A DNA stretch of 64,000 nucleotides from Rhodoferax sp. AJA081-3 (lineage in GTDB: Bacteria > Pseudomonadota > Gammaproteobacteria > Burkholderiales > Burkholderiaceae_C), in contig NZ_CP059068.1 of the NCBI RefSeq assembly GCF_017798165.1, positions 2,170,001-2,234,000 of the forward strand, given 5' to 3'. The notes beneath the pieces are model-generated. The model worked only from the letters and a program-made list of their open reading frames with translations. It ran no database searches and was not told the origin of the DNA. The position numbers were made by a program, and so were the translations under genes. This document shows, piece by piece, positions 8,813 through 18,144 of the stretch. Each line of letters opens with the position of its first letter. Positions within the stretch are counted from its first letter, which is position 1.

Positions 8813-9841
8813 TTGATCCTCCGCCACACTTTCAAACCGTTGAACAACAACCGCCTGTCTCACCTGTGCGGCCCGACCGACGAACATCTGCGCACAATAG
8901 AAGTGGCGCTGGACATTCGCATCGCGCACCGGCACGAGCAGTTCAAGATCGAAGGCCCCAAGGCCAAGGCCGAACGTGGCATGGACCTGATCCAGGCGCT
9001 GTACGAGCTGGCGGCCAAACCCATCAGCGCGGCCACGGTGCAGCTGATGCTGTCGGGTGATGGTTCTGCAGACGAAAGCGATGGCCCCAGCCTGGCCACC
9101 CGCCGCGCCGACCTCAAACCCCGCAGCAAGAACCAGGCACTGTACCTGGACAATATTGCCGAGCACGACATCACCTTTGGCATCGGCCCTGCCGGCACCG
9201 GCAAGACCTACCTGGCCGTGGCGGCTGCGGTGGACGCGCTGCAGCGCAGCGCGGTGCAGCGCATCATCCTGACCCGGCCGGCCGTGGAAGCGGGCGAGCG
9301 CCTGGGCTTTTTGCCCGGCGATCTGAACCAGAAGGTGGACCCGTATCTGCGCCCGCTGTACGACGCGTTGTACGACCTGATGGGCTACGACCAGGTACAC
9401 AAGGCGTTTGAGAAGCAGCAGCTGGAAATCGCGCCGCTGGGCTTTATGCGCGGGCGCACGCTGAACAATGCCTTCGTCATCCTGGACGAGGCGCAAAACA
9501 CCACGCCCGAGCAGATGAAGATGTTTCTGACACGCATAGGTTTTGGTGCCAAAGCGGTGATTACCGGCGATGTGAGCCAAATCGACCTGCCCAAGACCCA
9601 GCTCAGCGGACTGGTCGATGCCGAACGTGTGCTGCGCCGGGTCAGTGGCATTGCCATCACCCACCTGACCAGTGCCGACATCGTGCGCCACCCGCTGGTG
9701 GCCCGCGTGGTGGATGCCTATGACGCGGCGCGGCTGAGCGAGCTGCCGTCGATAGCCATCCCCGACGAAGAGCCGGAGCTACCCCGCGTGGGCCTGCCCA
9801 AGCTGCGCACACCCAGCCGCCGCTCCCTCACCAAACCTTAA
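8813..9841 (+). CDS. ybeZ: PhoH-like ATPase (YbeZ type)
   Basis: Predicted cytoplasmic ATPase of the PhoH family, usually encoded beside ybeY and linked to RNA metabolism. Walker A is GIGPAGTGKTYLA and Walker B is FVILDEAQNTT, followed by the conserved MKMFLTRIGFGAKAVITGD. The N-terminal part resembles the KH-like region of YbeZ. The frame opens at 8741, but its first 24 codons are not family-like. A TTG at 8813 gives the expected N-terminus (342 aa), though its ribosome-binding site is weak, so the start is uncertain. ybeY follows 21 bases after the stop, which indicates an operon. Confidence 0.88.
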   Translation: MILRHTFKPLNNNRLSHLCGPTDEHLRTIEVALDIRIAHRHEQFKIEGPKAKAERGMDLIQALYELAAKPISAATVQLMLSGDGSADESDGPSLATRRADLKPRSKNQALYLDNIAEHDITFGIGPAGTGKTYLAVAAAVDALQRSAVQRIILTRPAVEAGERLGFLPGDLNQKVDPYLRPLYDALYDLMGYDQVHKAFEKQQLEIAPLGFMRGRTLNNAFVILDEAQNTTPEQMKMFLTRIGFGAKAVITGDVSQIDLPKTQLSGLVDAERVLRRVSGIAITHLTSADIVRHPLVARVVDAYDAARLSELPSIAIPDEEPELPRVGLPKLRTPSRRSLTKP

Positions 9842-9862
9842 AACCTTTCACAACCCGCCACC

Positions 9863-10309
9863 ATGCTGCCCGAACTCACACTCTCCTTGCAATTCAGTGG
9901 CGTCGCCAAACCCGACAAACACCGCGCCGCCCTGCCCCGCCACGCCGTCAAAAAGTGGATTCGCCATGCGCTGCAGAGCGATGCCGAAATTACGGTGCGC
10001 ATCGTGGACGCCGAGGAGGGCCAGACGCTGAACCGCGAGTACCGCAAAAAAGACTACGCCACCAATGTGCTGACCTTTGACTACACCCAGGAGCCTGTGG
10101 TCAGTGCCGACCTGGTGTTGTGCGCGCCCGTAGTGGCCGCAGAGGCCAAGGAGCAGAAGAAGACGCTACAGGCCCACTACGCCCACCTGATCGTGCACGG
10201 CACGCTGCACGCCCAGGGCTGGGACCATGAACTGGACGAGGACGCGCAGGTGATGGAGCTGCGCGAGACCGAGATCATGGCAAGGCTGGGTTTCAAGAAT
10301 CCCTACTGA
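9863..10309 (+). CDS. ybeY: YbeY, endoribonuclease for 16S rRNA maturation
   Basis: Zinc-dependent single-strand endoribonuclease needed for 3' processing of 16S rRNA and ribosome quality control. The three-histidine zinc motif H-x3-H-x5-H is visible in [12 protein letters not shown] near the C-terminus, and [18 protein letters not shown] is the conserved central block. 148 aa is normal. It sits directly behind the PhoH-like gene, the classical ybeZ-ybeY pair. Confidence 0.95.
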   Translation: MLPELTLSLQFSGVAKPDKHRAALPRHAVKKWIRHALQSDAEITVRIVDAEEGQTLNREYRKKDYATNVLTFDYTQEPVVSADLVLCAPVVAAEAKEQKKTLQAHYAHLIVHGTLHAQGWDHELDEDAQVMELRETEIMARLGFKNPY

Positions 10310-10476
10310 GCGCAACGCAGAACAGTGCCTCGTTTGTATGGCCATGCGCCATACCGTGACAAAGTTCACACCCCGGCGCCGCGCTTAGTCCATTCGGACT
10401 ATTTACCGTCTGCGCCCCAACCCCTACAGTCCGGGTAACAAATTTTTACACATGGACTCATTAGGGATTTCAGACA

Positions 10477-11226
10477 ATGCGCAATAAGAATTTCGGGATT
10501 TTGGTTCGTTCCGCCCTGGCGGCGGCTTTGATGGTCGGTACACAGTGGGCTGCGGCTGAGGTGGTTACCGGCTCCATCATCAAGTTCACCGATGGTATTG
10601 GCAACAACCCCGGCGGCGCGTTTAATGGCTCGGTGGTCTCCGGTGGCGTTGGCACCTGGAACAACTCGTTTGAGAGCTTTTGCCTGGAATACAACGAAAC
10701 CCTCAACGTCACCGGCACCCACTACAAGGTCGGCGGCGTAAGCAACCACACGGTCAACGCAGCGGGCGCCTATGGCACCTACAACGGCAGCGAGCCTGGC
10801 CACACGTCCACCCAGGACCCCATCAGCGCCCAGACGGCATGGTTGTTCACACAGTTCTTCACCACCCACCTGTCCAACACCGCTCTGTGGGGCAATGCCA
10901 ACCAGACGACCAAGAACACGGCTGTGCAGCAGGCCATCTGGTCGCTGGAAGGTGAGCCATCTGGCAGCTTGAGCAGCCTGGCCAATTCCTACAAAACCAT
11001 GGCCAATGCAGCGGTCTCCTCCGGTGCCTGGAACGGCATTGGCTCGGTACGGGTTCTGAACCTGTACAGCAAAGACGGCCAAGGCAACTACACACGCCAT
11101 GCACAAGACCAGTTGTACATGGTGTCCGCCGTGCCAGAACCCGAGACCTATGCACTGATGCTGGCCGGTCTGGCCCTGGTGGGTGGCATCGCCCGCCGCC
11201 GTCGCAACAAGGCTGCCGCAGCCTAA
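10477..11226 (+). CDS. PEP-CTERM sorting-domain protein
   Basis: A secreted 249-aa protein. A signal peptide (about 1-27, LVRSALAAALMVGTQWAAA) is followed by a body rich in Asn, Thr, Gly and Ser without a known enzymatic motif. The C-terminus is a textbook PEP-CTERM tripartite signal: AVPEPETYALMLAGLALVGG, then the basic cluster IARRRRNK. In related bacteria such proteins are processed by exosortase (EpsH/XrtA) and become surface or exopolysaccharide-associated. No exosortase gene is in this window. An AGGGAT ribosome-binding site precedes the ATG. The stop overlaps the convergent gene by 4 bases. Confidence 0.85.
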   Translation: MRNKNFGILVRSALAAALMVGTQWAAAEVVTGSIIKFTDGIGNNPGGAFNGSVVSGGVGTWNNSFESFCLEYNETLNVTGTHYKVGGVSNHTVNAAGAYGTYNGSEPGHTSTQDPISAQTAWLFTQFFTTHLSNTALWGNANQTTKNTAVQQAIWSLEGEPSGSLSSLANSYKTMANAAVSSGAWNGIGSVRVLNLYSKDGQGNYTRHAQDQLYMVSAVPEPETYALMLAGLALVGGIARRRRNKAAAA

Positions 11227-11738
11227 TTGACATACGCCTGGCCCGCCAACGCGGCGCGCCAGGCAGTCAGTTTGTAGTCAAACCCCACCGCGTGGGCCGG
11301 GCTGCTTGACGGCAACCTGGCATAACGCAGCCCTGCTGCAGACTGTAGCCCGGGCAGTACGTGGCTATTGAAACTTTTCTCCGCCTCGGCTCCGTTAAAC
11401 CCCACCAAACGAATCTGCGGGTGTGCGGCAAAAAATGCCGCAAAGTCATTGGGCACACGGGTGCCGGCCTGGATGGCACTGTCCAGACTGCCGGCGCGCA
11501 CGCAGCTCTGCAATACATCCCACACCGCAAAACCCGCACCGGTCAACGCATCCACCCGCTCGGCATACGGCGCTGCTAAATCAAAACCCACCATGCTGGC
11601 CATGATGGGCCAAAAATGGTTGCGTGGATGGGCGTAATACTCCTGGGCCCTCAACGAGGCTACACCTGGCATGCTGCCCAGTATCAGCACCGTTGCCCCG
11701 GGCCGTGACAAGGGCGGGAAGCTGGTGACGGTATTCAC
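11223..11738 (-). CDS. uracil-DNA glycosylase superfamily, family 6-like hypoxanthine-DNA glycosylase
   Basis: Base-excision repair enzyme of the UDG superfamily, most like family 6 (deaminated-adenine excision). The first motif is LILGSMPGVASLRAQEYYAH, followed by PRNHFWPIM. The C-terminal motif is LPSSSPAH, in the position of the substrate-binding HPSP-like loop. 171 aa is typical. It lies 4 bases downstream of the dehydratase/epimerase-like gene on the same strand, so the two are probably co-transcribed. The exact substrate is inferred from family resemblance only. Confidence 0.8.
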   Translation of the reverse strand: MNTVTSFPPLSRPGATVLILGSMPGVASLRAQEYYAHPRNHFWPIMASMVGFDLAAPYAERVDALTGAGFAVWDVLQSCVRAGSLDSAIQAGTRVPNDFAAFFAAHPQIRLVGFNGAEAEKSFNSHVLPGLQSAAGLRYARLPSSSPAHAVGFDYKLTAWRAALAGQAYVN

Positions 11739-11742
11739 CGCA

Positions 11743-12705
11743 TCACGCGGCCAGAATGTTGGCTTCGGCCTCAGCCGTCAAGGCGGTGGTGGAATGGCCT
11801 GCGCTACCCGCCGCACGCGCCCACGCCAGGGTATCGCGCGCCGTCTCCAGCCACGGGCGGGTGTGTAACCCGGCGTCCACGGCCGCTTGGCTGCTGGCCA
11901 GCAGCATGCCACCAAACTCCGGATCCGCCTCAGGAATCCACAGCGGCAGACCCGTCCAGGGTGCGACCTTGGCGTCCACCAACTTGGCATCGTCACACCA
12001 CACCAGTTCGGCAGCCGTATTGCCACTGGCTTGTTGGCAGGCCTGCAGCAAACTTGCCATGCTGCCGGACGGGCCAATGCCGTGGACCGTGCCCGGCCTT
12101 CTCTGCAAGGCCAATTGCACACACCACTGGGCCAAATCCCGTGCGTCGATGAATTGCACGGACCTATCGGGCCGGCCCGGCGCCAGCACCTTGCCACCGC
12201 GATCCAGTCGCACGGGCCAGTAGGTGAAGCGGCCCGTGGGGTCGTGCGGCCCCACGATCAGCCCGGGGCGCAGGATGGACACACGCCCAGGCATGGCCGC
12301 TGCTATGGTTTCTTCTGCGCGGGCCTTGCCGCCACCGTAACCGTCTGTAGCGGTGGTCAGCGCGGCGGCTTCGTCAAAGGCCTGCCCCGGCGCGAAGCGG
12401 GCATAAACCGAAATCGTGGACACAAACACGTAGTGCTGCGCCTGGTCGCGCAGTGCATCGGCTGAGCGCTGCAACTGCTCGGCTGTGTAACCGCTGCAAT
12501 CCACCACCGCATCAAACTGGCGGCCCTGCAGCGCACGGAGGTCGCCATTGCGGTCACCCTTGAGCTGCTCCACGGGCTGGGTGAAGTGCACCGCGCGGCT
12601 GCCGCGGTTGAACAGTGTGACCTCATAACCCGCCGCCAGGGCCGCATCCACCACGTGCCGGCCCAGAAATACCGTGCCACCCAAAATCAAGAGTTTCTTT
12701 GCCAT
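11743..12705 (-). CDS. extended-SDR NAD-dependent epimerase/reductase family protein
   Basis: Rossmann-fold protein with the nucleotide-binding LILGGTVFLGRHVVDAAL at residues 4-21, a variant of GxxGxxG. It has a sugar-nucleotide-epimerase-like layout: DAVVDCSGYTAEQL, VFVSTISVY and a YGGGKARAEE block, where Y-x3-K is the catalytic pair. The substrate is unknown. The open frame runs to 13275, but codons upstream of the ATG at 12705 lie antisense to pabB and lack protein character, so 320 aa is taken. It diverges from pabBC with 63 bases between starts. Confidence 0.82.
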   Translation of the reverse strand: MAKKLLILGGTVFLGRHVVDAALAAGYEVTLFNRGSRAVHFTQPVEQLKGDRNGDLRALQGRQFDAVVDCSGYTAEQLQRSADALRDQAQHYVFVSTISVYARFAPGQAFDEAAALTTATDGYGGGKARAEETIAAAMPGRVSILRPGLIVGPHDPTGRFTYWPVRLDRGGKVLAPGRPDRSVQFIDARDLAQWCVQLALQRRPGTVHGIGPSGSMASLLQACQQASGNTAAELVWCDDAKLVDAKVAPWTGLPLWIPEADPEFGGMLLASSQAAVDAGLHTRPWLETARDTLAWARAAGSAGHSTTALTAEAEANILAA

Positions 12706-12768
12706 TGCCGTCCCTGAGCCGAAGGTTACAAACACCTGAGCATAATCGGCAGCCTGAGTTCCCAACCC

Positions 12769-14640
12769 ATGTCCATGCGCGCCTTTATCGATTTCGCCGC
12801 CATCCAGGCCCCCAACCCGCAGAGTCCCAACGGCGCCTCCACGCCGGGCAAGGTCTTGCCCGCGGGATCGCCCGCGCTGCGCCTGGCATTTGGAACGCCA
12901 GTTGAAGTATTGGTGGCGCACACACTGGACCAGGTGAAGGATGTTTTGCAGGCCGTGGAGGCGCGCGCCCTGCAAGGCCAATGGTGTGTGGGTTACCTGC
13001 GTTACGAGGCCGCTCCGGCTTTCGACCGTGCGCTGGCCGTGCACCCGGCCACCGGACCTCTGGCCTGGTTTGGCGTGCACGATGCGCCGCTGCCTTCGGA
13101 ACAACTCGGTCCCGACCCACAAACCCCAACGGCCGACGGCACGCGCCGCGCCACCTGGCAGCCCGGCATCTCGCGTGCAAACTTCGATGGCGCCATGGAC
13201 CGCCTGCACCAGGCCATTTCCGATGGCGAGATCTACCAGGCCAACCTCACGGCCCGCAACGAAGGGCAGTTGCACCTGCCGCCCTGGGAGCTGTTCAGCG
13301 CCATGCGCCAGGCCCAGCCCGGTGGTTTTGCCGCCTATATTGACGCGGGTGATGAACAGGTGTTATCGGTATCACCCGAGCTGTTTTTTGACTGGCACCT
13401 AGGCCACATCGTGACCCGCCCCATGAAAGGCACGGCCCCGCGCGGCCGCACGCCCGAAGAAGACACAGCGCTAGCCCAAGGGCTGCGCAGCTCGCCCAAA
13501 GAGCGGGCAGAAAACGTGATGATCGTGGACCTGATCCGCAACGATCTGTCGCGCGTGGCCCAGCCTTTCTCGGTGACGGTGGATGGCCTGTGCCGCGTGC
13601 AAGCACTGTCCACCGTATGGCAAATGGTCAGTGATGTCCATGCCGACACCCGCCCCGGTTGCAGCCTGGTGGACGTGTTCACGGCGCTGTTCCCCTGTGG
13701 CTCGGTCACCGGTGCGCCCAAGGTACAGGCCATGCGGCTGATCCGCGAACTGGAAGACACAGACCGCGCCATCTACTGCGGCGCCGTTGGCGTGGTGCGC
13801 CCCGGTGGCAGTGCCACCTTTAATGTGCCCATCCGAACCGTGCTGGCCCAGGGCGAACACCTGCGCACCGGCACCGGCAGCGGCATCACGTCGGATGCCG
13901 AGGCGGGCGGCGAATGGCAGGAGTGGCGTCACAAACAGGCCTACCTGACCCGCGCGAGCCAGTCCTTTGCGTTGTTGGAAACGCTGGCACTGCAAAACGG
14001 AGTTTTTCACCAGGTTGACGCCCACCTGGCGCGCATGGCGTCTTCTGCAGCACACTTTGGGTTTCTTTGGCAGTCAGAGGCGGTACACGCGGCACTCACG
14101 GCGCTGTGCCTGCAGCACCCTGCCGGCGTCTGGCGTGTGCGGCTGCTGCTGGATGCCGCGGGCTCGCCACGGGTCGAGGCCTTTGCCCTGCCCGCCACGC
14201 CCACTACCGTGCGCCTGCAGCTGGCAGACCGCCCCCTGCTGCTGGCCGGCAGCGAATTTGTGCGCCACAAGACGACGCGCCGCGCCCATTACGAGCAGTT
14301 TGCGCCCACTAACCCGGCCGTATTCGATACCGTGCTGTGGAACACCAAAGGTGAAATCGCCGAATGCACGCGCGGCAACATCGCTCTGCTACTGGATGAC
14401 CGCTGGGTCACACCAGCTGCGCAATGCGGCCTGTTGCCCGGCGTGGGGCGTGCGCATTGGCTGGCTGAGGGACGCGTCGAGGAAGCCGTCGTGCACCTGA
14501 AAGATTTGCCCCGCGTAGATGCCATGGCATTCATCAACAGCCTGCGGGGCTGGGTGGATGCGGTATGGGACATGCCGCTGGCGCAGCTACTGCCGTCCAA
14601 TTGGGACGACGGTGAGCATGGAGCACTGATGCCCGGCTAG
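12769..14640 (+). CDS. pabB: fused aminodeoxychorismate synthase component I and aminodeoxychorismate lyase
   Basis: Makes p-aminobenzoate for folate: chorismate to 4-amino-4-deoxychorismate (PabB half), then loss of pyruvate (PabC half, PLP-dependent). The chorismate-binding domain spans about 120-400, with KGTAPRGRTPEEDTALAQGL, ENVMIVDLIRNDLSRV, and the C-terminal GTGSGITSDAEAGGEW motif. The PabC half starts at about 410 (LLETLALQNGVFHQVDAH), includes KTTRRAHYEQF with the expected PLP lysine, and ends with the class IV motif ECTRGNIALLL. 623 aa fits the known fusion. A second ATG two codons in is equally possible. Its stop codon lies inside a long hairpin. Confidence 0.92.
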   Translation: MSMRAFIDFAAIQAPNPQSPNGASTPGKVLPAGSPALRLAFGTPVEVLVAHTLDQVKDVLQAVEARALQGQWCVGYLRYEAAPAFDRALAVHPATGPLAWFGVHDAPLPSEQLGPDPQTPTADGTRRATWQPGISRANFDGAMDRLHQAISDGEIYQANLTARNEGQLHLPPWELFSAMRQAQPGGFAAYIDAGDEQVLSVSPELFFDWHLGHIVTRPMKGTAPRGRTPEEDTALAQGLRSSPKERAENVMIVDLIRNDLSRVAQPFSVTVDGLCRVQALSTVWQMVSDVHADTRPGCSLVDVFTALFPCGSVTGAPKVQAMRLIRELEDTDRAIYCGAVGVVRPGGSATFNVPIRTVLAQGEHLRTGTGSGITSDAEAGGEWQEWRHKQAYLTRASQSFALLETLALQNGVFHQVDAHLARMASSAAHFGFLWQSEAVHAALTALCLQHPAGVWRVRLLLDAAGSPRVEAFALPATPTTVRLQLADRPLLLAGSEFVRHKTTRRAHYEQFAPTNPAVFDTVLWNTKGEIAECTRGNIALLLDDRWVTPAAQCGLLPGVGRAHWLAEGRVEEAVVHLKDLPRVDAMAFINSLRGWVDAVWDMPLAQLLPSNWDDGEHGALMPG

Positions 14641-14732
14641 GGGCCTGGGTGCCAGTGCATTCTGCGCAGGTCAAGGAGGAGGCCGAAGGCCGGGGGACAC
14701 GGAGCAGAACGCACTGGCACCCAGGCCCCTAG
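14637..14732. repeat. conserved-loop, variable-arm hairpin, class II copy A
   Basis: Arms 14637-14664 and 14705-14732 pair at 27 of 28 positions around a 40-base loop. The loop has the form AGGTNAAGGNGGAG, then an inner stem GGCC-GAA-GGCC, then GGNGGACACG. A second copy at 24922-25013 has the same loop skeleton but unrelated arms. The pabBC stop codon is part of the left arm. It separates pabBC from the convergent dtd, so it may act as a bidirectional terminator, but it has no poly-T tract. Confidence 0.75.
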
Positions 14733-14745
14733 CCCCACCACACAT

Positions 14746-14800
14746 GCAAAATCAGGCTGCAGCCCCCGAACAATAAGCGTTATACGCTACAAAAATAATA
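14746..14800 (+). repeat. dispersed CTGTAGCCCCCGT repeat, copy 3
   Basis: Reads CAGGCTGCAGCCCCCGAAC, then AATAAGCG, then TATACGCTAC. It lies between the class II hairpin and the dtd stop. Confidence 0.7.
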
Positions 14801-14805
14801 GTGTT

Positions 14806-15273
14806 TTAGACGGCCGGCGCAATCCGCAACGGTATCGTCACCGGCCCATCATTGACCAGATGAACCTGCATGTCAGCCGCAAAGATACCGGTTTGCACCA
14901 CGCCGCCATGTGCACGCCGTGCAGCGTCCACAAAACCTTCATATAGCCTCCGTCCATCTTCCGGAGCAGCGGCCCCGGTGAAGCTGGGCCGGTTGCCGCC
15001 GCTCACGTCCGCCGCCAGCGTGAACTGGCTGACGATCAGCAAGCCACCTACCGTGCCCGCACCATCGATGTCCTGCACGCTCAGGTTCATCTTGCCCTGG
15101 GCGTCACTGAAGATGCGCAGTTTCAAGATTTTGGCCAGCAGCTTGTCACCCTCGGCCTGCGTGTCACCCTGTTCGGCACAGACCAGCACCAAGAGGCCAG
15201 GGCCGATAGCGCCCACCGTTTCCCCGTCGACCTCGACACGGGCCGAGCGAACCCGTTGCAGCACAGAGATCAT
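14806..15273 (-). CDS. dtd: D-aminoacyl-tRNA deacylase
   Basis: Hydrolyses D-Tyr-tRNA and other mischarged D-aminoacyl-tRNAs (and Gly-tRNA-Ala), a proofreading activity. 155 aa. The conserved [17 protein letters not shown] block and the C-terminal [12 protein letters not shown] with the cross-subunit Gly-Pro motif are present. N-terminus [18 protein letters not shown] is the family start. It lies downstream of tyrS on the same strand, a sensible pairing for tyrosyl-tRNA quality control. Confidence 0.95.
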   Translation of the reverse strand: MISVLQRVRSARVEVDGETVGAIGPGLLVLVCAEQGDTQAEGDKLLAKILKLRIFSDAQGKMNLSVQDIDGAGTVGGLLIVSQFTLAADVSGGNRPSFTGAAAPEDGRRLYEGFVDAARRAHGGVVQTGIFAADMQVHLVNDGPVTIPLRIAPAV

Positions 15274-15275
15274 AA

Positions 15276-15335
15276 GAAAAACCGGCCGCTAGCCCCCGTA
15301 AAATAAGCGTGAATAGCTACCAATTGCATAGCAAT
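15276..15335 (+). repeat. dispersed CTGTAGCCCCCGT repeat, copy 4
   Basis: Reads CCGGCCGCTAGCCCCCGTAA, then AATAAGCGTGAATAGCTACC, with a small TTGCATAGCAATT extension. It fills the gap between the dtd start and the tyrS stop, so it is probably transcribed within a tyrS-dtd message. Confidence 0.7.
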
Positions 15336-16579
15336 TACGCCAGCGTAACCCGCGCAAACTTGCGCTTGCCCACCTGCAACACATAGGTTCCGGCGGCCAA
15401 TTTGAGGCCCTTGTCGCTGACCACATTGGAGTCCACCCGCACGCCGCCGCCGTCGATCAGGCGGTTGCCCTCACCACTGGACGCGGCCAGCCCGGCAGAT
15501 TTCAACAGCGCGGCAATGCCCAAAGCGGCACCACCCTCACCGAGCGGCAGGCTGATTTCGTCGATCTGGTCGGGCACGCCGCCCTTGCTGCGGTTGATGA
15601 AATCTTGCTCCGCGGCATCGGCAGCGGCGGCGCTGTGGAAGCGTGCGGTGATTTCCTTGGCCAGCGCCACCTTGGCGTCCTTGGGGTTGCGCCCGCCTTC
15701 CACTTCGGCCTTCAGCGCGGCTATGGCAGCCTCAGACTGGAAGCTCAACAGCGTGTACCACTTCCACATCAACACGTCGGAGATGGACAACACCTTGGCG
15801 AACATGGTGTTCGCGTCTTCGCTGATGCCGATGTAGTTGTTCTTGCTCTTGGACATCTTCTCCACGCCGTCCAGGCCTTCGAGCAACGGCATGGTCAAGA
15901 TGCACTGGGGCTCCTGGCCGTATTCGGTCTGCAGCGTGCGGCCCATCAGCAGGTTGAACTTCTGGTCGGTGCCACCCAGTTCCAGGTCACTTTTCAAAGC
16001 GACGCTGTCATAACCCTGCATCAGCGGGTACAAAAACTCGTGCACTGCAATCGGCGTGCCGGCCTTGAAGCGGTCGTGGAAATCGTTGCGCTCCATCATG
16101 CGGGCCACGGTGTAACGGCTGGCCAGCTGGATCATGCCGCGGGCGCCCAGCGGGTCGCTCCACTCGCTGTTGTAGCGCAGCTCGGTCTTGGTCGGGTCCA
16201 GGATCTTGTCGGCCTGGGCGCGGTAGGTCTCGGCGTTGATCTTGATCTGCTCGGCCGTCAGCGGCGGGCGGGTGCTGTTGCGGCCAGACGGGTCGCCAAT
16301 CATGCTGGTGAAGTCGCCAATCAAAAAGATCACGGTATGGCCCAGATCTTGCAATTGCCGCATCTTGTTCAGCACCACGGTGTGGCCGATGTGGATATCG
16401 GGCGCCGTGGGGTCCAGGCCCAGCTTGATACGCAGCGGCGTGCCGGTGGCTTCGGATTTGACCAGTTTTTTGACCCATTCGTCTTGTGGAAGCAGCTCTT
16501 CCACACCACGCAGTGTCACAGCCAGGGCCTCGCGAACACGGTCACTTACAACTATCTGGGGGCTTGAGGCTTGATTCAT
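15335..16579 (-). CDS. tyrS: tyrosyl-tRNA synthetase
   Basis: Charges tRNA-Tyr. Class I synthetase with HIGH in [13 protein letters not shown] (about residue 62) and KMSKS in [15 protein letters not shown]-terminal S4 RNA-binding domain follows (about 345-410, [19 protein letters not shown]). 414 aa from the ATG at 16579. The 20 codons upstream in the open frame are not conserved in the family and are omitted. It diverges from the M23 peptidase gene with about 125 bases between starts. Confidence 0.96.
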   Translation of the reverse strand: MNQASSPQIVVSDRVREALAVTLRGVEELLPQDEWVKKLVKSEATGTPLRIKLGLDPTAPDIHIGHTVVLNKMRQLQDLGHTVIFLIGDFTSMIGDPSGRNSTRPPLTAEQIKINAETYRAQADKILDPTKTELRYNSEWSDPLGARGMIQLASRYTVARMMERNDFHDRFKAGTPIAVHEFLYPLMQGYDSVALKSDLELGGTDQKFNLLMGRTLQTEYGQEPQCILTMPLLEGLDGVEKMSKSKNNYIGISEDANTMFAKVLSISDVLMWKWYTLLSFQSEAAIAALKAEVEGGRNPKDAKVALAKEITARFHSAAAADAAEQDFINRSKGGVPDQIDEISLPLGEGGAALGIAALLKSAGLAASSGEGNRLIDGGGVRVDSNVVSDKGLKLAAGTYVLQVGKRKFARVTLA

Positions 16580-16705
16580 AAGGGTTTTTATCGATGTGTC
16601 GGTGCGGTAGACCGCTATACTCCGGCCTTCCTCCTGCAATCGCGTTGGGTTGGCAGCGACTGGATTTTAGTCGCGCCCAGCTTGCAGTTTGGGGTGTAGT
16701 GCCGG

Positions 16706-18133
16706 ATGGCCTCGCCCCTAATCCATGGAGACCGAATTTTGATACACCGCCTGCTACAGGCCGCAGAGGGCACTTTGGCCCTCGCCGCCCGTCTTGTCCA
16801 CAGCCATCCCAAGCAACTGAGCCTCGCCATCGCCACCCTGTTATTGGGCGGTGCGGGCGCCACCTATGCGGTGGCCTCTTTGGCACCCGACGCATCCGAC
16901 CTGCCCGTGCGCACCGTGGTCGAAGACGTACAACCCCTGCCCGTGCTCAGCCAGTATGAGGCTTTGCAAACCCAGGCCATGCGCCTGTACCGCTCAGACG
17001 CCACCCGCTCGGCAGACACTGCCGAAACCCTGCTCAAACGCCTGGGTATCTACGATCCCCAGGCCGCAGCCTTTTTCCGCGCCGACACCGTGGTCCAGCA
17101 GACCCTGATGGGCCGTGCCGGGCGCAATGTCACCGTGGAAGCCAGCGAAGACAACACCCTGCTCAAACTCAGCGCCCGCTGGAGCCCCGAAGACGACGGC
17201 ATGTTCAAACGCCTGACGGTCGATAAAACGGCCACCGGCTTCCAGTCCAAGCTGGAAACCCTGCCCATGACCGCATCCTCGCGCCTGGCCAGCGGTGCCA
17301 TCCAGACCTCGCTGTTTGCCGCCACCGATGACGCCCGCATCCCGGACGCGGTGGCCATCCAGCTGGCAGAAATCTTCTCGGGCGATATCGACTTCCACCG
17401 CGCGCTGCGCAAGGGTGACCGCTTTGCCGTCACCTACGAAACGCTGGAAGGCGACGGCGAGCCCCTGCGCGCCGGCCGCGTGCTGAGCGCAGAGTTCGTC
17501 AATGCCGGCAAAAGCTTCCAGGCCATGTGGTTCCAGGAGCCGGTGGCTAGCGGCACGGCCGCCGCGTCCACCGCCAGCCACACTCTGAGCAAGGGTGGCT
17601 ACTACACCCTGGCCGGTGAAAGCCTGCGCCGCGCCTTCCTGGCCTCGCCTATGGAGTTCTCGCGCGTGACCAGCGGCTTCAAGATGCGTTTCCACCCCAT
17701 TCTGCAAACCTGGCGCGCCCACCTGGGTGTGGACTACGCGGCGCCCACGGGCACCCCCGTGCGAAGCGTTGCGGATGGTGTGGTGGACTTCGCCGGCACC
17801 CAAAACGGCTTCGGCAATGTGGTCTTTGTCAAACACCGCAACAACAGTGTCACCGTGTACGCCCACCTGAGCCGTATCAACGTGCGCAGCGGCCAGAGCA
17901 TCAATCAGGGCCAAAACGTGGGCGCTGTCGGCCAGACCGGCTGGGCCACCGGCCCCCACCTGCATTTTGAGTTCCGCGTCAACGGTGCCCACAAAGACCC
18001 GCTGACTATCGCCAAGCAGAGCGACTCCGTTCCCGTGGCGCCATCTGCCCGCACGACGTTTAACCAGGCAGCCGACCAGGTACGCATCCAGCTGGCCGCT
18101 GCGGCCAATATGCAGTTGGGCAGCGCCCAGTAA
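16706..18133 (+). CDS. M23-family peptidoglycan endopeptidase, membrane-anchored
   Basis: Murein DD-endopeptidase-like zinc metallopeptidase acting in the periplasm on cross-links. A hydrophobic helix (LSLAIATLLLGGAGATYAVA, about 39-58) anchors it. An OapA-like/LysM-like region and coiled segments follow. The peptidase domain is at about 320-430, with the zinc ligands in FHPI and HLGVDYAAPTGTPV and the HLHFEF motif. Alternative start: a TTG at 16739 is preceded at good spacing by GGAG and may be the real one (464 aa). anmK begins 11 bases after its stop, linking wall cleavage and wall recycling. Confidence 0.9.
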   Translation: MASPLIHGDRILIHRLLQAAEGTLALAARLVHSHPKQLSLAIATLLLGGAGATYAVASLAPDASDLPVRTVVEDVQPLPVLSQYEALQTQAMRLYRSDATRSADTAETLLKRLGIYDPQAAAFFRADTVVQQTLMGRAGRNVTVEASEDNTLLKLSARWSPEDDGMFKRLTVDKTATGFQSKLETLPMTASSRLASGAIQTSLFAATDDARIPDAVAIQLAEIFSGDIDFHRALRKGDRFAVTYETLEGDGEPLRAGRVLSAEFVNAGKSFQAMWFQEPVASGTAAASTASHTLSKGGYYTLAGESLRRAFLASPMEFSRVTSGFKMRFHPILQTWRAHLGVDYAAPTGTPVRSVADGVVDFAGTQNGFGNVVFVKHRNNSVTVYAHLSRINVRSGQSINQGQNVGAVGQTGWATGPHLHFEFRVNGAHKDPLTIAKQSDSVPVAPSARTTFNQAADQVRIQLAAAANMQLGSAQ

Positions 18134-18144
18134 GCCCGGTTCAT

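Noticed and set aside
12706..13275. N-terminal extension of the epimerase-like frame
   Set aside because: It lies antisense to pabB; the Rossmann motif begins right after the ATG at 12705, so that is the real start.
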